Notes under the pieces: model-generated | What the model was told of the DNA's origin: nothing | The model's input: only the letters and a program-made list of their open reading frames with translations | Database searches by the model: none | Position numbers and translations under genes: made by a program | Source: Streptomyces tagetis | Lineage (GTDB): Bacteria; Actinomycetota; Actinomycetes; Streptomycetales; Streptomycetaceae | DNA: 64,000 bases | NCBI RefSeq assembly: GCF_018069565.1 | Contig: NZ_JAGPNL010000012.1 | Coordinates: 52,867-116,866, forward strand | Direction: 5' to 3' | Shown: positions 45,681 through 54,247 of the stretch, piece by piece | Layout: the number at the start of each line of letters is the position of its first letter | Numbering within the stretch: position 1 is the stretch's first letter

Positions 45681-46835
45681 ATGTCCGACGGCCACGACGA
45701 CAGCGGGCGGGAGCGGGTGCCGGGCCGGCAACGGCGGCGTTTTCCCGGGATCTCCTCGCGGGCGTACGAGCATCCGGCGGATCGCAGTGCTCTGGTGGCA
45801 TTGCGGAAGCTGAGCGGTTTCGACACGGTTTTCAAGGCGTTGAGCGGTCTGTTGCCGGAGCGGAGTCTCCGGTTGTTGTTCCTGTCGGACTCGGTGCGGG
45901 TCTCGGACCGGCAGTTCGCGCATCTGAACGTGATGCTGCGGGACGCCTGCTACATCCTGGACCTGGAGAAGGTCCCGCCGATGTACGTGACGCAGGACCC
46001 GGTGCCGAACGCGATGTGCATCGGTCTGGACGAGCCGATCATCGTGGTGACGACGGGGCTCGTCGAGCTGCTGGACGAGGAGGAGATGCGCGCGGTCGTC
46101 GGGCACGAGGTCGGGCACGCGCTGTCCGGTCACTCGGTGTACCGGACCGTGTTGCTGTTCCTGACGAGTCTCGCGGTCCGGGTGGCGTGGATTCCGCTGG
46201 GCAACTTGGCGATCATGGCGATCGTCACGGGTCTGCGCGAGTGGTTCCGCAAGTCGGAGCTGTCGGCCGACCGGGCGGGTCTGCTGGTCGGTCAGGACCC
46301 GCAGGCGTCGATGCGGGGCCTGATGAAGATCGCCGGTGGTAATCATCTGCACGAGATGAACGTGGACGCGTTCCTGGAGCAGGCCGACGAGTACGAGTCC
46401 GGCGGCGATCTGCGCGATTCCGTACTGAAGATCATGAATGTGCTGCCCCGGTCGCACCCGTTCACCACGGTGCGCGCGGCCGAGCTGCGGAAGTGGACCG
46501 CTTCGCGCGACTACCAGCGGATCATGGACGGGCACTATCCGCGGCGCGAGGAGGACGGGGACGCGTCCGTGCGGGACTCCTTCCGCGAGTCGGCGTCCCA
46601 CTACGCCGGCCATGTGCGCGGTTCCAAGGACCCGCTGATGAAGCTGGTGAACGACATCGCCGGTGGTGCGGGGGATCTCGGGGAGCGGGTGCGGCGGGGT
46701 TTCGGCGGTTTCACGTCCTCCGCTCCGAGGCCGCCGAAGGACGGGGCGGGACCGGGTGGCGGGACGGCGGAGGGCCGTGACCGGCCGGAGGACCCGGAGG
46801 CGCCGGGCGACGGGCCGCCGCGCGAGAACGGCTGA
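45681..46835 (+). CDS. M48-family membrane metallopeptidase
   Basis: 384 residues. The zinc motif HEVGH (in AVVGHEVGHALSGHSVY, near residue 150) and the third ligand in RKSELSADRAG are present, with a membrane segment (VLLFLTSLAVRVAWIPLGNLAIMAI) between them. A hydrophilic C-terminal tail ends in Gly/Pro-rich sequence. HtpX-type membrane protein quality control is the likely role. It starts after GGGGGAAGAC and diverges from the small membrane gene. Confidence 0.9.
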   Translation: MSDGHDDSGRERVPGRQRRRFPGISSRAYEHPADRSALVALRKLSGFDTVFKALSGLLPERSLRLLFLSDSVRVSDRQFAHLNVMLRDACYILDLEKVPPMYVTQDPVPNAMCIGLDEPIIVVTTGLVELLDEEEMRAVVGHEVGHALSGHSVYRTVLLFLTSLAVRVAWIPLGNLAIMAIVTGLREWFRKSELSADRAGLLVGQDPQASMRGLMKIAGGNHLHEMNVDAFLEQADEYESGGDLRDSVLKIMNVLPRSHPFTTVRAAELRKWTASRDYQRIMDGHYPRREEDGDASVRDSFRESASHYAGHVRGSKDPLMKLVNDIAGGAGDLGERVRRGFGGFTSSAPRPPKDGAGPGGGTAEGRDRPEDPEAPGDGPPRENG

Positions 46836-47344
46836 GCTGGGCGTATGCGGCCGCCCCGCGCGAGGGTACCGGCCCCGCGCGGGGCGGCTTGCCGAGCCGT
46901 GACACGCCCGAGCCGCCTCGGAGACGCCCCAGGGCGGGCGCGACACGCCGGAGGGGCGCGGTGGGGCGATGTGACACGCCCGGGGTGTTCTGACGGTTCC
47001 GTGCGGCCGACACGGCGCGCTCAGGGCGGCTGCGGAGCGCCCCGCGACCGGGGCGACACGCCCGAGGCGGCCTGAAGGCTCCCTACGGCCGGCACGACAG
47101 CCCCCGGCGTGGCCTACGGCTCCCGGCGACCGGGCGCGACACGCCCGGGGTCTCTTCGCGCCTCCCCGCTGCGCCACGACACGCCGATGGCACATCCGTA
47201 CCGCCCGGCGGTGCCTGAGCGACATGCCCGAGGCGTTCTCGCGGCTCCCCACCGCCGTATCGACCCCGCCCACGCCCCCGCCCCCGTCCCCTCCCCGCAC
47301 GCACGCCCTCCCCCGCCACGCCCCGACACACCCGCCCGCCCGCC
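46836..47344. repeat. gene-free region with repeated GACACGCC motifs
   Basis: About ten copies of CGACACGCC(C/G)-like sequence, intact or one base off, from about 46900 to 47330, irregularly spaced (about 30-80 bp). The complementary form GGCGTGTCG dominates 53745-53800 and 56569-56790. No gene is supported between the convergent M48 gene and the membrane protein. Confidence 0.65.
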
Positions 47345-48412
47345 TCACCCCGTCGGCTGAGCCCGGTCCGCGAGGGTGCCGCAGAGGTGGGTGATGCCGT
47401 CGGGGGTGTAGGGGTCGGTGTCGGCGGGGGTGCCGTCCTTGGGGGTCTGGCCGGCGAGGAGGGGGCGGAGGAGGTCGGCGGGGTTCTCGGCGCAGGAGAG
47501 GGGCCCGGCGCGTACGGAGGAGGTGACGAGGCGGGTGCGGTGCAGGCGCAGGTCTTCGCGGTCGAAGCGGAACAGCAGTTCGCGCCGGACGGTGAAGAGG
47601 GAGACCTTGCCGTGTGGGTCGTCGCCGGGGCGCAGGGCGTAGACGAGGGTGTGGTCGGCGGTGACCTCAAGGGTGGAGGAGTCGCTCTCGCTGATGGTGA
47701 GGTGGCCCTGGACGCGGGTCCGGTCGTCGGCGAGGCGGGCGCGGGCGGGGTCGAAGCGCACGAGCCATCCGGTGGGGGTGTTGCGGCCGTCGGCGGCGGG
47801 GTGGCTGAAGCTGCGGTCGAACTGGTCGTGCTGGTCGGGGTCGAGGAGGACGCGGACGGTGCGGACGGGGCCGCCGGAGAGGACGTCGGGGTCGAGGGAG
47901 GAGCGGACGATGTAGTCCTTGGAGATGGCGAGGGCGCTGAGGACCTGGTCGTCGGAGAAGTGGGCGGTGCGGCGTCCGCCGGGGAGGGTGATGCCGTCGG
48001 CGCCGGTGCGGAAGCGGGCGGCGGGGCTGTGGGCGTAGAGCCGGTCGGGGTCGTCGGCGCCGGGGACGGGGTGGCGGGGGGCGAGGGGGACGACGCTCAT
48101 CCGGGCGGGTTCGCCGGAATGCTGGGCCGCGGGGCCTTGGTAGGGGTGGCGTACGCCCATGTAGATGGCGGTGCCGAAGGCGACGGCGACCAGCATGACG
48201 AGGATGAGCGCCTGGTGGGGCAGTCCGCGGCGGCGGCGGGGTCTGCGGCGGACGGCGGGGGCGTGGTCGGTGACGCGTTCCTCGGCGGAGTACTCCTGGA
48301 GGCGGGCAGCGCGGATGAACGATTCGTCGAAGACGACGGACCGGTATTCGTCATCGCCGCCTCCGGGGGCACCCTCGGGTGTCCCGTCGGGCGGATCGCC
48401 GGGCGCTCCCAT
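47345..48412 (-). CDS. membrane protein with SVVFDE motif, unknown function
   Basis: 355 residues. The N-terminal cytosolic part contains YRSVVFDESFIRAARLQEYS. A basic stretch and a helix (HQALILVMLVAVAFGTAIYMGV) lead to an extracellular domain of about 250 residues with two Cys near the end (SCAEN, HLCGTL). The same SVVFDE.F.RAA motif occurs in the next gene, so the two may be related or share a cytosolic partner. No known family recognised. Confidence 0.75.
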   Translation of the reverse strand: MGAPGDPPDGTPEGAPGGGDDEYRSVVFDESFIRAARLQEYSAEERVTDHAPAVRRRPRRRRGLPHQALILVMLVAVAFGTAIYMGVRHPYQGPAAQHSGEPARMSVVPLAPRHPVPGADDPDRLYAHSPAARFRTGADGITLPGGRRTAHFSDDQVLSALAISKDYIVRSSLDPDVLSGGPVRTVRVLLDPDQHDQFDRSFSHPAADGRNTPTGWLVRFDPARARLADDRTRVQGHLTISESDSSTLEVTADHTLVYALRPGDDPHGKVSLFTVRRELLFRFDREDLRLHRTRLVTSSVRAGPLSCAENPADLLRPLLAGQTPKDGTPADTDPYTPDGITHLCGTLADRAQPTG

Positions 48413-48498
48413 ACTTCCAGGGTTGGTCTGCGGGGGGCCGCGTAAACGCGCCCGTGTGCGTCAAGTTGGGGCGGTGACGGCCGGGTGGGCGGTCCTGG

Positions 48499-49074
48499 TC
48501 AGGGGCCGTGCGGGATGACGGGGACGGCGGGCGTGGAGTAGTCGGCGGAGGCGGAGGGGTCGGTGCGGTCGCCGCCCTGTTCCGGGCCGGTGGAGGCGGG
48601 GGGCGGGGCCTGCTGGGGGCTGCCGGAGCCGGAGGAGGAGCCGCGGTAGACGGCGGCGAAGGCGAGGGCGACCATGCCGACGCCCATGACGACGGCGAGG
48701 ACCCAGGCGACGGGGCGGTGCCAGCGGACCTGCCGGCCGTAGGCGCCGGGGGCGCCGTAGGGGCGGTCGAGCGGGTCGAGGTCGTCGCCGGGGTCGTCGG
48801 TGCCGGGGGTGTGGCCGTATCCGGTGTACGGGTCGTCGTGGCGTTCGCCGCGGGCGCGGGTGCGGCGGGCGGCCTCCGCTTCGGAGGCTTCGGCTCTGGC
48901 CTCGGCTGCGGCGAGCAGGCGTTCCACGGCGGATGGCTCGTGGATCGCCGCGGCGCGGACGAAGTCCTCGTCGAAGACCACGGAGGCGAACTCTTCGTCC
49001 GTCACCCCGTGGTCGTGGTCGTCGTCGGGCTCCCAGCCGTCCGGGAACGGCGTGCCCCCCACGTCCTCCGGCAC
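48499..49074 (-). CDS. membrane protein with SVVFDE motif, second copy
   Basis: About 191 residues from GTG 49074 (VPEDVGGTPFPDGW), or 209 from ATG 49128. The cytosolic part has FASVVFDEDFVRAAAIHEPS, an Ala/Glu-rich helix, and Pro-rich sequence. One membrane helix (VAWVLAVVMGVGMVALAFAAVYRG) and a short Ser/Pro-rich exterior tail follow. It is upstream of the other SVVFDE protein and probably co-transcribed. Neither start has an ideal ribosome site. Confidence 0.7.
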   Translation of the reverse strand: MPEDVGGTPFPDGWEPDDDHDHGVTDEEFASVVFDEDFVRAAAIHEPSAVERLLAAAEARAEASEAEAARRTRARGERHDDPYTGYGHTPGTDDPGDDLDPLDRPYGAPGAYGRQVRWHRPVAWVLAVVMGVGMVALAFAAVYRGSSSGSGSPQQAPPPASTGPEQGGDRTDPSASADYSTPAVPVIPHGP

Positions 49075-49207
49075 GCTTCCCAGAGTAGTGGCGGGGGGTC
49101 GTTTTGGGCAGACGGTGGGGAAATTCATCCGCTGGGTGAGATGCCCCGTTCGGCGCTATGGCGCACGCGCCGGAGCACGCCGGGGACATATGCCCCCGGC
49201 GTGCGCC

Positions 49208-50494
49208 TCAGCGGCGTACGTGTCCGTCGCCGGTGACGATGTACTTGGTGCTGGTCAGCTCGGGCAGGCCCATGGGGCCGCGGGCGTGCAGCTTCTGGGT
49301 GGAGATGCCGATCTCGGCGCCGAAGCCGAACTGGCCGCCGTCGGTGAAGCGGGTGGAGGCGTTGACGGCGACGGTGGTGGAGTCGACCAGTTGGGTGAAG
49401 CGGCGGGCCGCCTGCTGGGAGGTGGTGACGATGGCCTCGGTGTGGCCGGAGGTCCACAGGCGGATGTGTTCGACGGCCTTGTCGAGGGAGTCGACGACGG
49501 CGGCGGCGATGTCGTGGGAGAGGTATTCGGTCTCCCAGTCCTCGGGGGTGGCCTCGACGAGGGTGGCGCGGGTCTCCTTGGCGTGGGCGAGGACGCGTTC
49601 GTCGGCGTGGACGGTGATGCCGGCGTCGGCGAGGGCGTCCAGGGCGCGGGGCAGGAACGTGGGGGCGATGTCCTGGTGGACGAGGAGGGTCTCGGCGGCG
49701 TTGCAGACGCTGACGCGGTGCGCCTTGGAGTTGACGAGGATGTCGACGGCCGTGTCGAGGTCGGCGTGGGCGTCGACGTAGACGTGGCAGTTGCCGGTGC
49801 CGGTCTCGATGACGGGGACGGTGGATTCCTGGATGACGGTCCGGATGAGGGAGGCGCCGCCGCGCGGGATGAGGACGTCGACGAGGCCGCGGGCGCGCAT
49901 CAGCTCGCGGACGCTCTCGCGGCTCTCGCCGGGTACGAGCTGGACGGCGTCGGCGGGCAGTCCGGCGCCGCCGACGGCGTCGCGGACGACGCGGACGAGG
50001 GCGGTGTTGGACCGGTAGGCGGAGGAGGAGCCGCGCAGGAGGACGGCGTTGCCGGACTTGAGGCAGAGGGCGGCGGCGTCGACGGTGACGTTGGGGCGGC
50101 CTTCGTAGATGATGCCGACGACGCCGAGGGGGACGCGGACCTGGCGCAGGTCGATGCCGTTGGGGAGGGTGGAGCCGCGGACGACCTCGCCGACGGGGTC
50201 GGGGAGGGCGACGACGTCGCGGACGTCGGAGGCGATGGCGCGGACCCGCTCGGGGGTGAGGGTGAGCCGGTCGATCATGGCGTCGGCGGTGCCGGCGGCA
50301 CGGGCCTTGGCCACGTCCTGGGCGTTGGCCTCGACGATCTCGCCGGTGCGGACCTCCAGGGCGTCGGCCACGGCGAGCAGCGCGTCGTCCTTGAGGGCTC
50401 GGGGCAGCGGCGCGAGGTCGGCGGCGGCGGCCTTGGCCCGGTAGGCGGCCTGGGTGACCGGGGACATCGAGTCGTACGGCGAGAGCGTGGTCAT
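49208..50494 (-). CDS. proA: glutamate-5-semialdehyde dehydrogenase (gamma-glutamyl phosphate reductase)
   Basis: Second enzyme of proline synthesis. 428 residues with the ALDH-fold catalytic region KAHRVSVCNAAETLLVH (catalytic Cys), the IIYEGRPNVTVDAA and RGSSSAYRSN segments, and the C-terminal GPMGLPELTSTKYI. ATG at 50494 (MTTLSPYDS). proB lies about 1 kb away on the same strand, with one unknown gene between, the conserved actinobacterial arrangement. Confidence 0.96.
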   Translation of the reverse strand: MTTLSPYDSMSPVTQAAYRAKAAAADLAPLPRALKDDALLAVADALEVRTGEIVEANAQDVAKARAAGTADAMIDRLTLTPERVRAIASDVRDVVALPDPVGEVVRGSTLPNGIDLRQVRVPLGVVGIIYEGRPNVTVDAAALCLKSGNAVLLRGSSSAYRSNTALVRVVRDAVGGAGLPADAVQLVPGESRESVRELMRARGLVDVLIPRGGASLIRTVIQESTVPVIETGTGNCHVYVDAHADLDTAVDILVNSKAHRVSVCNAAETLLVHQDIAPTFLPRALDALADAGITVHADERVLAHAKETRATLVEATPEDWETEYLSHDIAAAVVDSLDKAVEHIRLWTSGHTEAIVTTSQQAARRFTQLVDSTTVAVNASTRFTDGGQFGFGAEIGISTQKLHARGPMGLPELTSTKYIVTGDGHVRR

Positions 50495-50619
50495 GGGGGC
50501 AGGGTAGTGCGCCGGAGCGGGGCGTCCGGGGCCTGTCCCACACCCCGAGACGTCTGTTTTGCGGTGGAAACGCCGGGCGGCGCGGTCCCCGGGGATTCGC
50601 CGGGCGCGCCGGTAACCGA

Positions 50620-50769
50620 CATCTGGCACCCGGCTCCGGCGCCCGGCAGCCTGCACCCGCGGAATCGGCGGACGGGCCTTTCCCGGGCCCCGGAAACCCA
50701 GGAAGCCCCGGAAATTCCGGAGCCCGAGAGGCCCAGAAACCCGGACCCCGGACCCCGGAAACCCGGGTC
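50620..50769. repeat. CCCGGAAACCC-type repeats upstream of proA
   Basis: Loose repeats of CCCCGGAAACCC and CCCGGACCCCGG between the end of the unknown gene and proA. No gene is seen in 50495-50769. Confidence 0.5.
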
Positions 50770-51294
50770 TCAGAACGGATGGACGCCGACAGGTGTGGCG
50801 GGGGCCGGGCCGTAGCCGGCGGCGATGCGCTGGTGGTAGGTGGCCCGGTCGATGACCTCCAGGCCGACGATCTCCCAGGGCGGCAGGCCGGCGGTCTGCC
50901 GGTGCTCGCCCCACAGGCGGAGGGCGACGGCGGCGGCGTCGTGCAGGTCGCGGGCCTCCTCCCAGTAGCGGATCTCGGCGTGGTCGTCGGCGTATCTGCT
51001 GGTCAGCAGGAAGGGGTGGTCGTGGGCGAGCTGTTCCAGCGCGCGGCGGACCTCGGACAGCGGGGCGCGGGCGCCGGAGACGCTGAGGGTGACGTGCCAC
51101 AGGCGGGGGGTGTGTTCGGGTTCGTCGCCGCGGAAGCGGTCGCCGGCGGCGACGCTGGTCAGGGCGCGATCCTCACCGGCGCGGGTGGCGCGGGCACCGG
51201 TGGTACGCGCCGTTGTGCCGCCGCGCGCTCCGGCGGCGCCCCTGGAGGACGTACCGGAGCGGGACGCCGGCGTCCCAGGGCGCACTCTGCTCAC
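50770..51294 (-). CDS. conserved hypothetical protein between proA and proB
   Basis: 174 residues from GTG 51294, chosen because GGAGGAGG lies six bases upstream. The first 55 residues are Arg/Thr/Gly-rich; the rest is alpha/beta: RLWHVTLSVSGARAPLSEVRRALEQLAHDHPF and RYWEEARDLHDAAAVALRLW. No known family recognised. Its position between proB and proA suggests it is carried with that locus but does not prove a role in proline synthesis. Confidence 0.75.
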   Translation of the reverse strand: MSRVRPGTPASRSGTSSRGAAGARGGTTARTTGARATRAGEDRALTSVAAGDRFRGDEPEHTPRLWHVTLSVSGARAPLSEVRRALEQLAHDHPFLLTSRYADDHAEIRYWEEARDLHDAAAVALRLWGEHRQTAGLPPWEIVGLEVIDRATYHQRIAAGYGPAPATPVGVHPF

Positions 51295-51427
51295 GACGGC
51301 CTCCTCCGCACATGGTCCGGCCCGGTGGTCGGCCGGGCCCATCCCTCAGGAAAGTTGAGCAGGCCGCGGGAGATCGCGGGGCGGTTTTGCGGAACGTCCA
51401 CCGCCGATTCGGGGACGTTTCGACCCA

Positions 51428-52555
51428 TTACGGGTGCAGGATCACCAGATCGTCCCTGTGTACGACTTCCCGTTCGTACGCCGGTCCGAGTTCGCGCGCA
51501 AGTTCCCGGGTGGAGCGGCCGATGAGGCGGGGGATCTCCTTGGCGTCGAATCCGACGAGTCCGCGGGCGACGGCGTGTCCAGCGGGGTCGCGGAGTTCGA
51601 CGGGGTCGCCGGCACCGAATTCGCCCTCGACGGCGGCGATGCCGGCCGGGAGGAGTGATTTGCGGCCCTGGACGACGGCCCGGACGGCTCCGTCGTCGAG
51701 GACGAGGGCGCCGCGCGGGGTGGAGGCGTGCTGGAGCCACAGGAGGCGGTCGGTGGAGCGTTTGCCGGTGGCGTGGAAGTAGGTGCCGGTGTCGCCGCCG
51801 GTGAGGGCGTCGGCGGCGTGGACGGCACTGGTGAGGACGACGGGGATGCCGGCGGCGGCGGCGATGCGGGCCGCCTCGACCTTGGTGACCATGCCGCCGG
51901 TGCCGACGCCGGCCTTGCCGGCGCTGCCGATCTCGACGCCGGCCAGGTCGGCGGGGCCGCGGATCTCGGCGAGACGGGAGGTGCCGGGGCGGCTGGGGTC
52001 GCCGTCGTAGACGCCGTCCACGTCGGAGAGGAGCACCAGGAGGTCGGCGCGGACGAGGTGGGCGACGAGGGCGGCGAGGCGGTCGTTGTCGCCGAAGCGG
52101 ATCTCGTCGGTGGCGACGGTGTCGTTCTCGTTGACGACGGGGAGGGCGCCCATGGCGAGCAGTTTGTCGAGGGTGCGGGAGGCGTTGCGGTGCTGGGAGC
52201 GGCGGCTCATGTCGTCGGAGGTCAGCAGCACCTGGCCGACGCGGACGCCGTAGCGGGCGAGGGAGGCGGTGTAGCGGGCGACGAGGAGGCCCTGTCCGAC
52301 GCTGGCGGCGGCCTGCTGGCGGGCGAGGTCGCGGGGGCGGCGGCGCAGGCCGAGGGGGGCGAGTCCGGCGGCGATGGCGCCGGAGGAGACGAGCACGATC
52401 TCGCGTTCTCCGCCGCTGCGGACCTTGGCGAGGACGTCGACGAGGGCGTCGACGCGGTCGGCGTCGAGTCCGCCGGAGGCGGTGGTCAGCGAGGAGGAGC
52501 CGACTTTCACGACGATCCTGCGCGCTTCGCTCACGTCCTGCCTTGCCACTGTCAC
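51428..52555 (-). CDS. proB: glutamate 5-kinase
   Basis: First enzyme of proline synthesis. Amino-acid-kinase domain with RIVVKVGSSSLTTASGG, VLVSSGAIAAGL, ALPVVNENDTVA and GTGGMVTKVEAA, then a C-terminal PUA domain. About 375 residues. The start is one of several nearby GTG codons (52555, 52549, 52534); 52555 has GAGGAC upstream. The frame beyond these is only shadow. Confidence 0.95.
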   Translation of the reverse strand: MTVARQDVSEARRIVVKVGSSSLTTASGGLDADRVDALVDVLAKVRSGGEREIVLVSSGAIAAGLAPLGLRRRPRDLARQQAAASVGQGLLVARYTASLARYGVRVGQVLLTSDDMSRRSQHRNASRTLDKLLAMGALPVVNENDTVATDEIRFGDNDRLAALVAHLVRADLLVLLSDVDGVYDGDPSRPGTSRLAEIRGPADLAGVEIGSAGKAGVGTGGMVTKVEAARIAAAAGIPVVLTSAVHAADALTGGDTGTYFHATGKRSTDRLLWLQHASTPRGALVLDDGAVRAVVQGRKSLLPAGIAAVEGEFGAGDPVELRDPAGHAVARGLVGFDAKEIPRLIGRSTRELARELGPAYEREVVHRDDLVILHP

Positions 52556-52729
52556 CTGCGTCGTCCTCACTCGGCCGTCCTCGCGCCCCGCCGTGTCCGG
52601 TGGCGGCGGCGCCAATCTACGGGAGGACGGCGGACGGCCGCGCGTCCATTCCGTGGGATGGACAGGGGGCCGGAGGGAGGGGGCCGGGGTGTCGCGGGCG
52701 GGTGCGGGGCCCGTGGAATGCTGGCGGGC

Positions 52730-53719
52730 ATGAGGATTCTCGTCACCGGCGGAGCGGGGTTCGTCGGTTCGCAGTTCGTGCGGGCGCTGCTCCTGGGGCG
52801 GCTCGCCTCGGGGGCCGGGGCGCGGGTCACGGTGCTCGACAGCCTGACGTATGCGGGCAACGAGGCGAACCTTTCGCCGGTGGCGGGCCGGGAGGGGTAC
52901 GCGTTCGTGCGGGGCGACGTCCGGGACCCGGTGGTGGTGGACGAGGTGGTGCGCGGCCAGGACGCGGTGGTGCACTTCGCCGCGGAGTCGCACGTGGACC
53001 GGTCGATCGCGGACGCGGCGCCGTTCGTGGCGACGAACGTGCTGGGCACCCAGGTGCTGCTGGAGGCGGCGCGGCGCCACGGGGTGGGCCGTTTCGTGCA
53101 GGTGTCGACGGACGAGGTGTACGGGTCGATCGCGGCGGGCTCCTGGACGGAGGGGAGCCCGCCGGCGCCGAACTCGCCGTACGCGGCGTCCAAGGCGGGT
53201 GCGGACCTGCTGGCGCTGTCGTACCACCGCACGCACGGGATGGACGTGGTGGTGACGCGCTGCTCCAACAATTACGGGCCTTACCACTTCCCGGAGAAGA
53301 TGATCCCGCTGTTCACGACGAACCTGCTGGACGGCCGGAAGGTGCCTCTGTACGGGGACGGGCGCCAGGTGCGGGACTGGCTGCACGTGCTGGACCACTG
53401 CCGGGGCATCGACCTGGTGCTGCGCGGCGGGCGGGCCGGGGAGGTCTACCACATCGGCGGCGGTACGGAGCTGTCCAACCGGGAGCTGACCGGGCTGCTG
53501 TTGCGGGCGTGCGGGGCCGGTCCGGACCGGGTGGAGCACGTTCCGGACCGCAAGGGGCACGATCTGCGCTACTCCCTGTCGTTCGAGAAGATCCGGGAGG
53601 AGCTGGGATACGAGCCGCTGGTCGGTTTCCAGGAGGGGCTGGCGGACACGGTGCGCTGGTACCGGGAGCACCGTTCCTGGTGGGAGCCGCTCAAGGGGAG
53701 GGCGGCGCTCCCGGTGTGA
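52730..53719 (+). CDS. dTDP-glucose 4,6-dehydratase-like enzyme (RmlB family)
   Basis: Extended SDR enzyme that makes dTDP-4-keto-6-deoxyglucose. It has the NAD fold ILVTGGAGFVGSQFV, FAAESHVDRSI, STDEVYGSI, the YxxxK pair in SPYAASKAGADLL, and RCSNNYGPYHFPEKMIPL. 329 residues from ATG 52730 (MRILVTGG), or 333 from ATG 52718. It is rightward, followed after 530 bp by the glycosyltransferase/TagF gene, so it may supply the sugar for that polymer. Confidence 0.92.
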   Translation: MRILVTGGAGFVGSQFVRALLLGRLASGAGARVTVLDSLTYAGNEANLSPVAGREGYAFVRGDVRDPVVVDEVVRGQDAVVHFAAESHVDRSIADAAPFVATNVLGTQVLLEAARRHGVGRFVQVSTDEVYGSIAAGSWTEGSPPAPNSPYAASKAGADLLALSYHRTHGMDVVVTRCSNNYGPYHFPEKMIPLFTTNLLDGRKVPLYGDGRQVRDWLHVLDHCRGIDLVLRGGRAGEVYHIGGGTELSNRELTGLLLRACGAGPDRVEHVPDRKGHDLRYSLSFEKIREELGYEPLVGFQEGLADTVRWYREHRSWWEPLKGRAALPV

Positions 53720-53744
53720 GGCGTGGGGGCGGGACCGCGGTGAA

Positions 53745-53800
53745 CGGCGTGTCGGCGTGTCGGCGTGTCGGCGTGTCGGCGTGTCGGCGTGTCGGCGTGT
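53745..53800. repeat. seven tandem CGGCGTGT units
   Basis: Exact 8-bp period for seven copies, with partial CGGCG after. It matches the core motif dispersed at 46836-47344 and 56569-56790. The rest of 53720-54247 has no supported gene; it presumably carries the promoter of the downstream gene. Confidence 0.9.
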
Positions 53801-54247
53801 CGGCGGAGCGTGCCACCCCGCGGGCGGGGGGTGACACCCGCAGGTGGGTGGGATCGGGGCTCGTGTAGGCTGCCGACCCGTGTACTCATAGGACGATCGC
53901 CGCCTTTGGCTTCTCGTGGCCTTTGTGGTGGACAGTGGGTGCGGCACGGCGGCTTTCGCCGGTGGCCGCCCACCGCCGGGTACACCCCTGGCAGAGCGGT
54001 CGGGCCTGTCCCTGAGTCGTATCGACACCGGAGCGCGGCGTGACGTGGTGGATGCTGACCCCGGCCGGCGGGGCCCGTCCCGTCCGGGCGCGTCGGTCGG
54101 CGCCGCCGGGGGCCGTCGCCCGGCCCCGCCCGCCCCGGTACGTACCGCACAGAACCGAATGAACGCCGCGCGCGGAGCGCACGGGCACCGCCCGTCCCGG
54201 TCCGCGCCGCCCCCTCCCCCTGCCCCTCTCCGGAAGTCCACGCCCTC

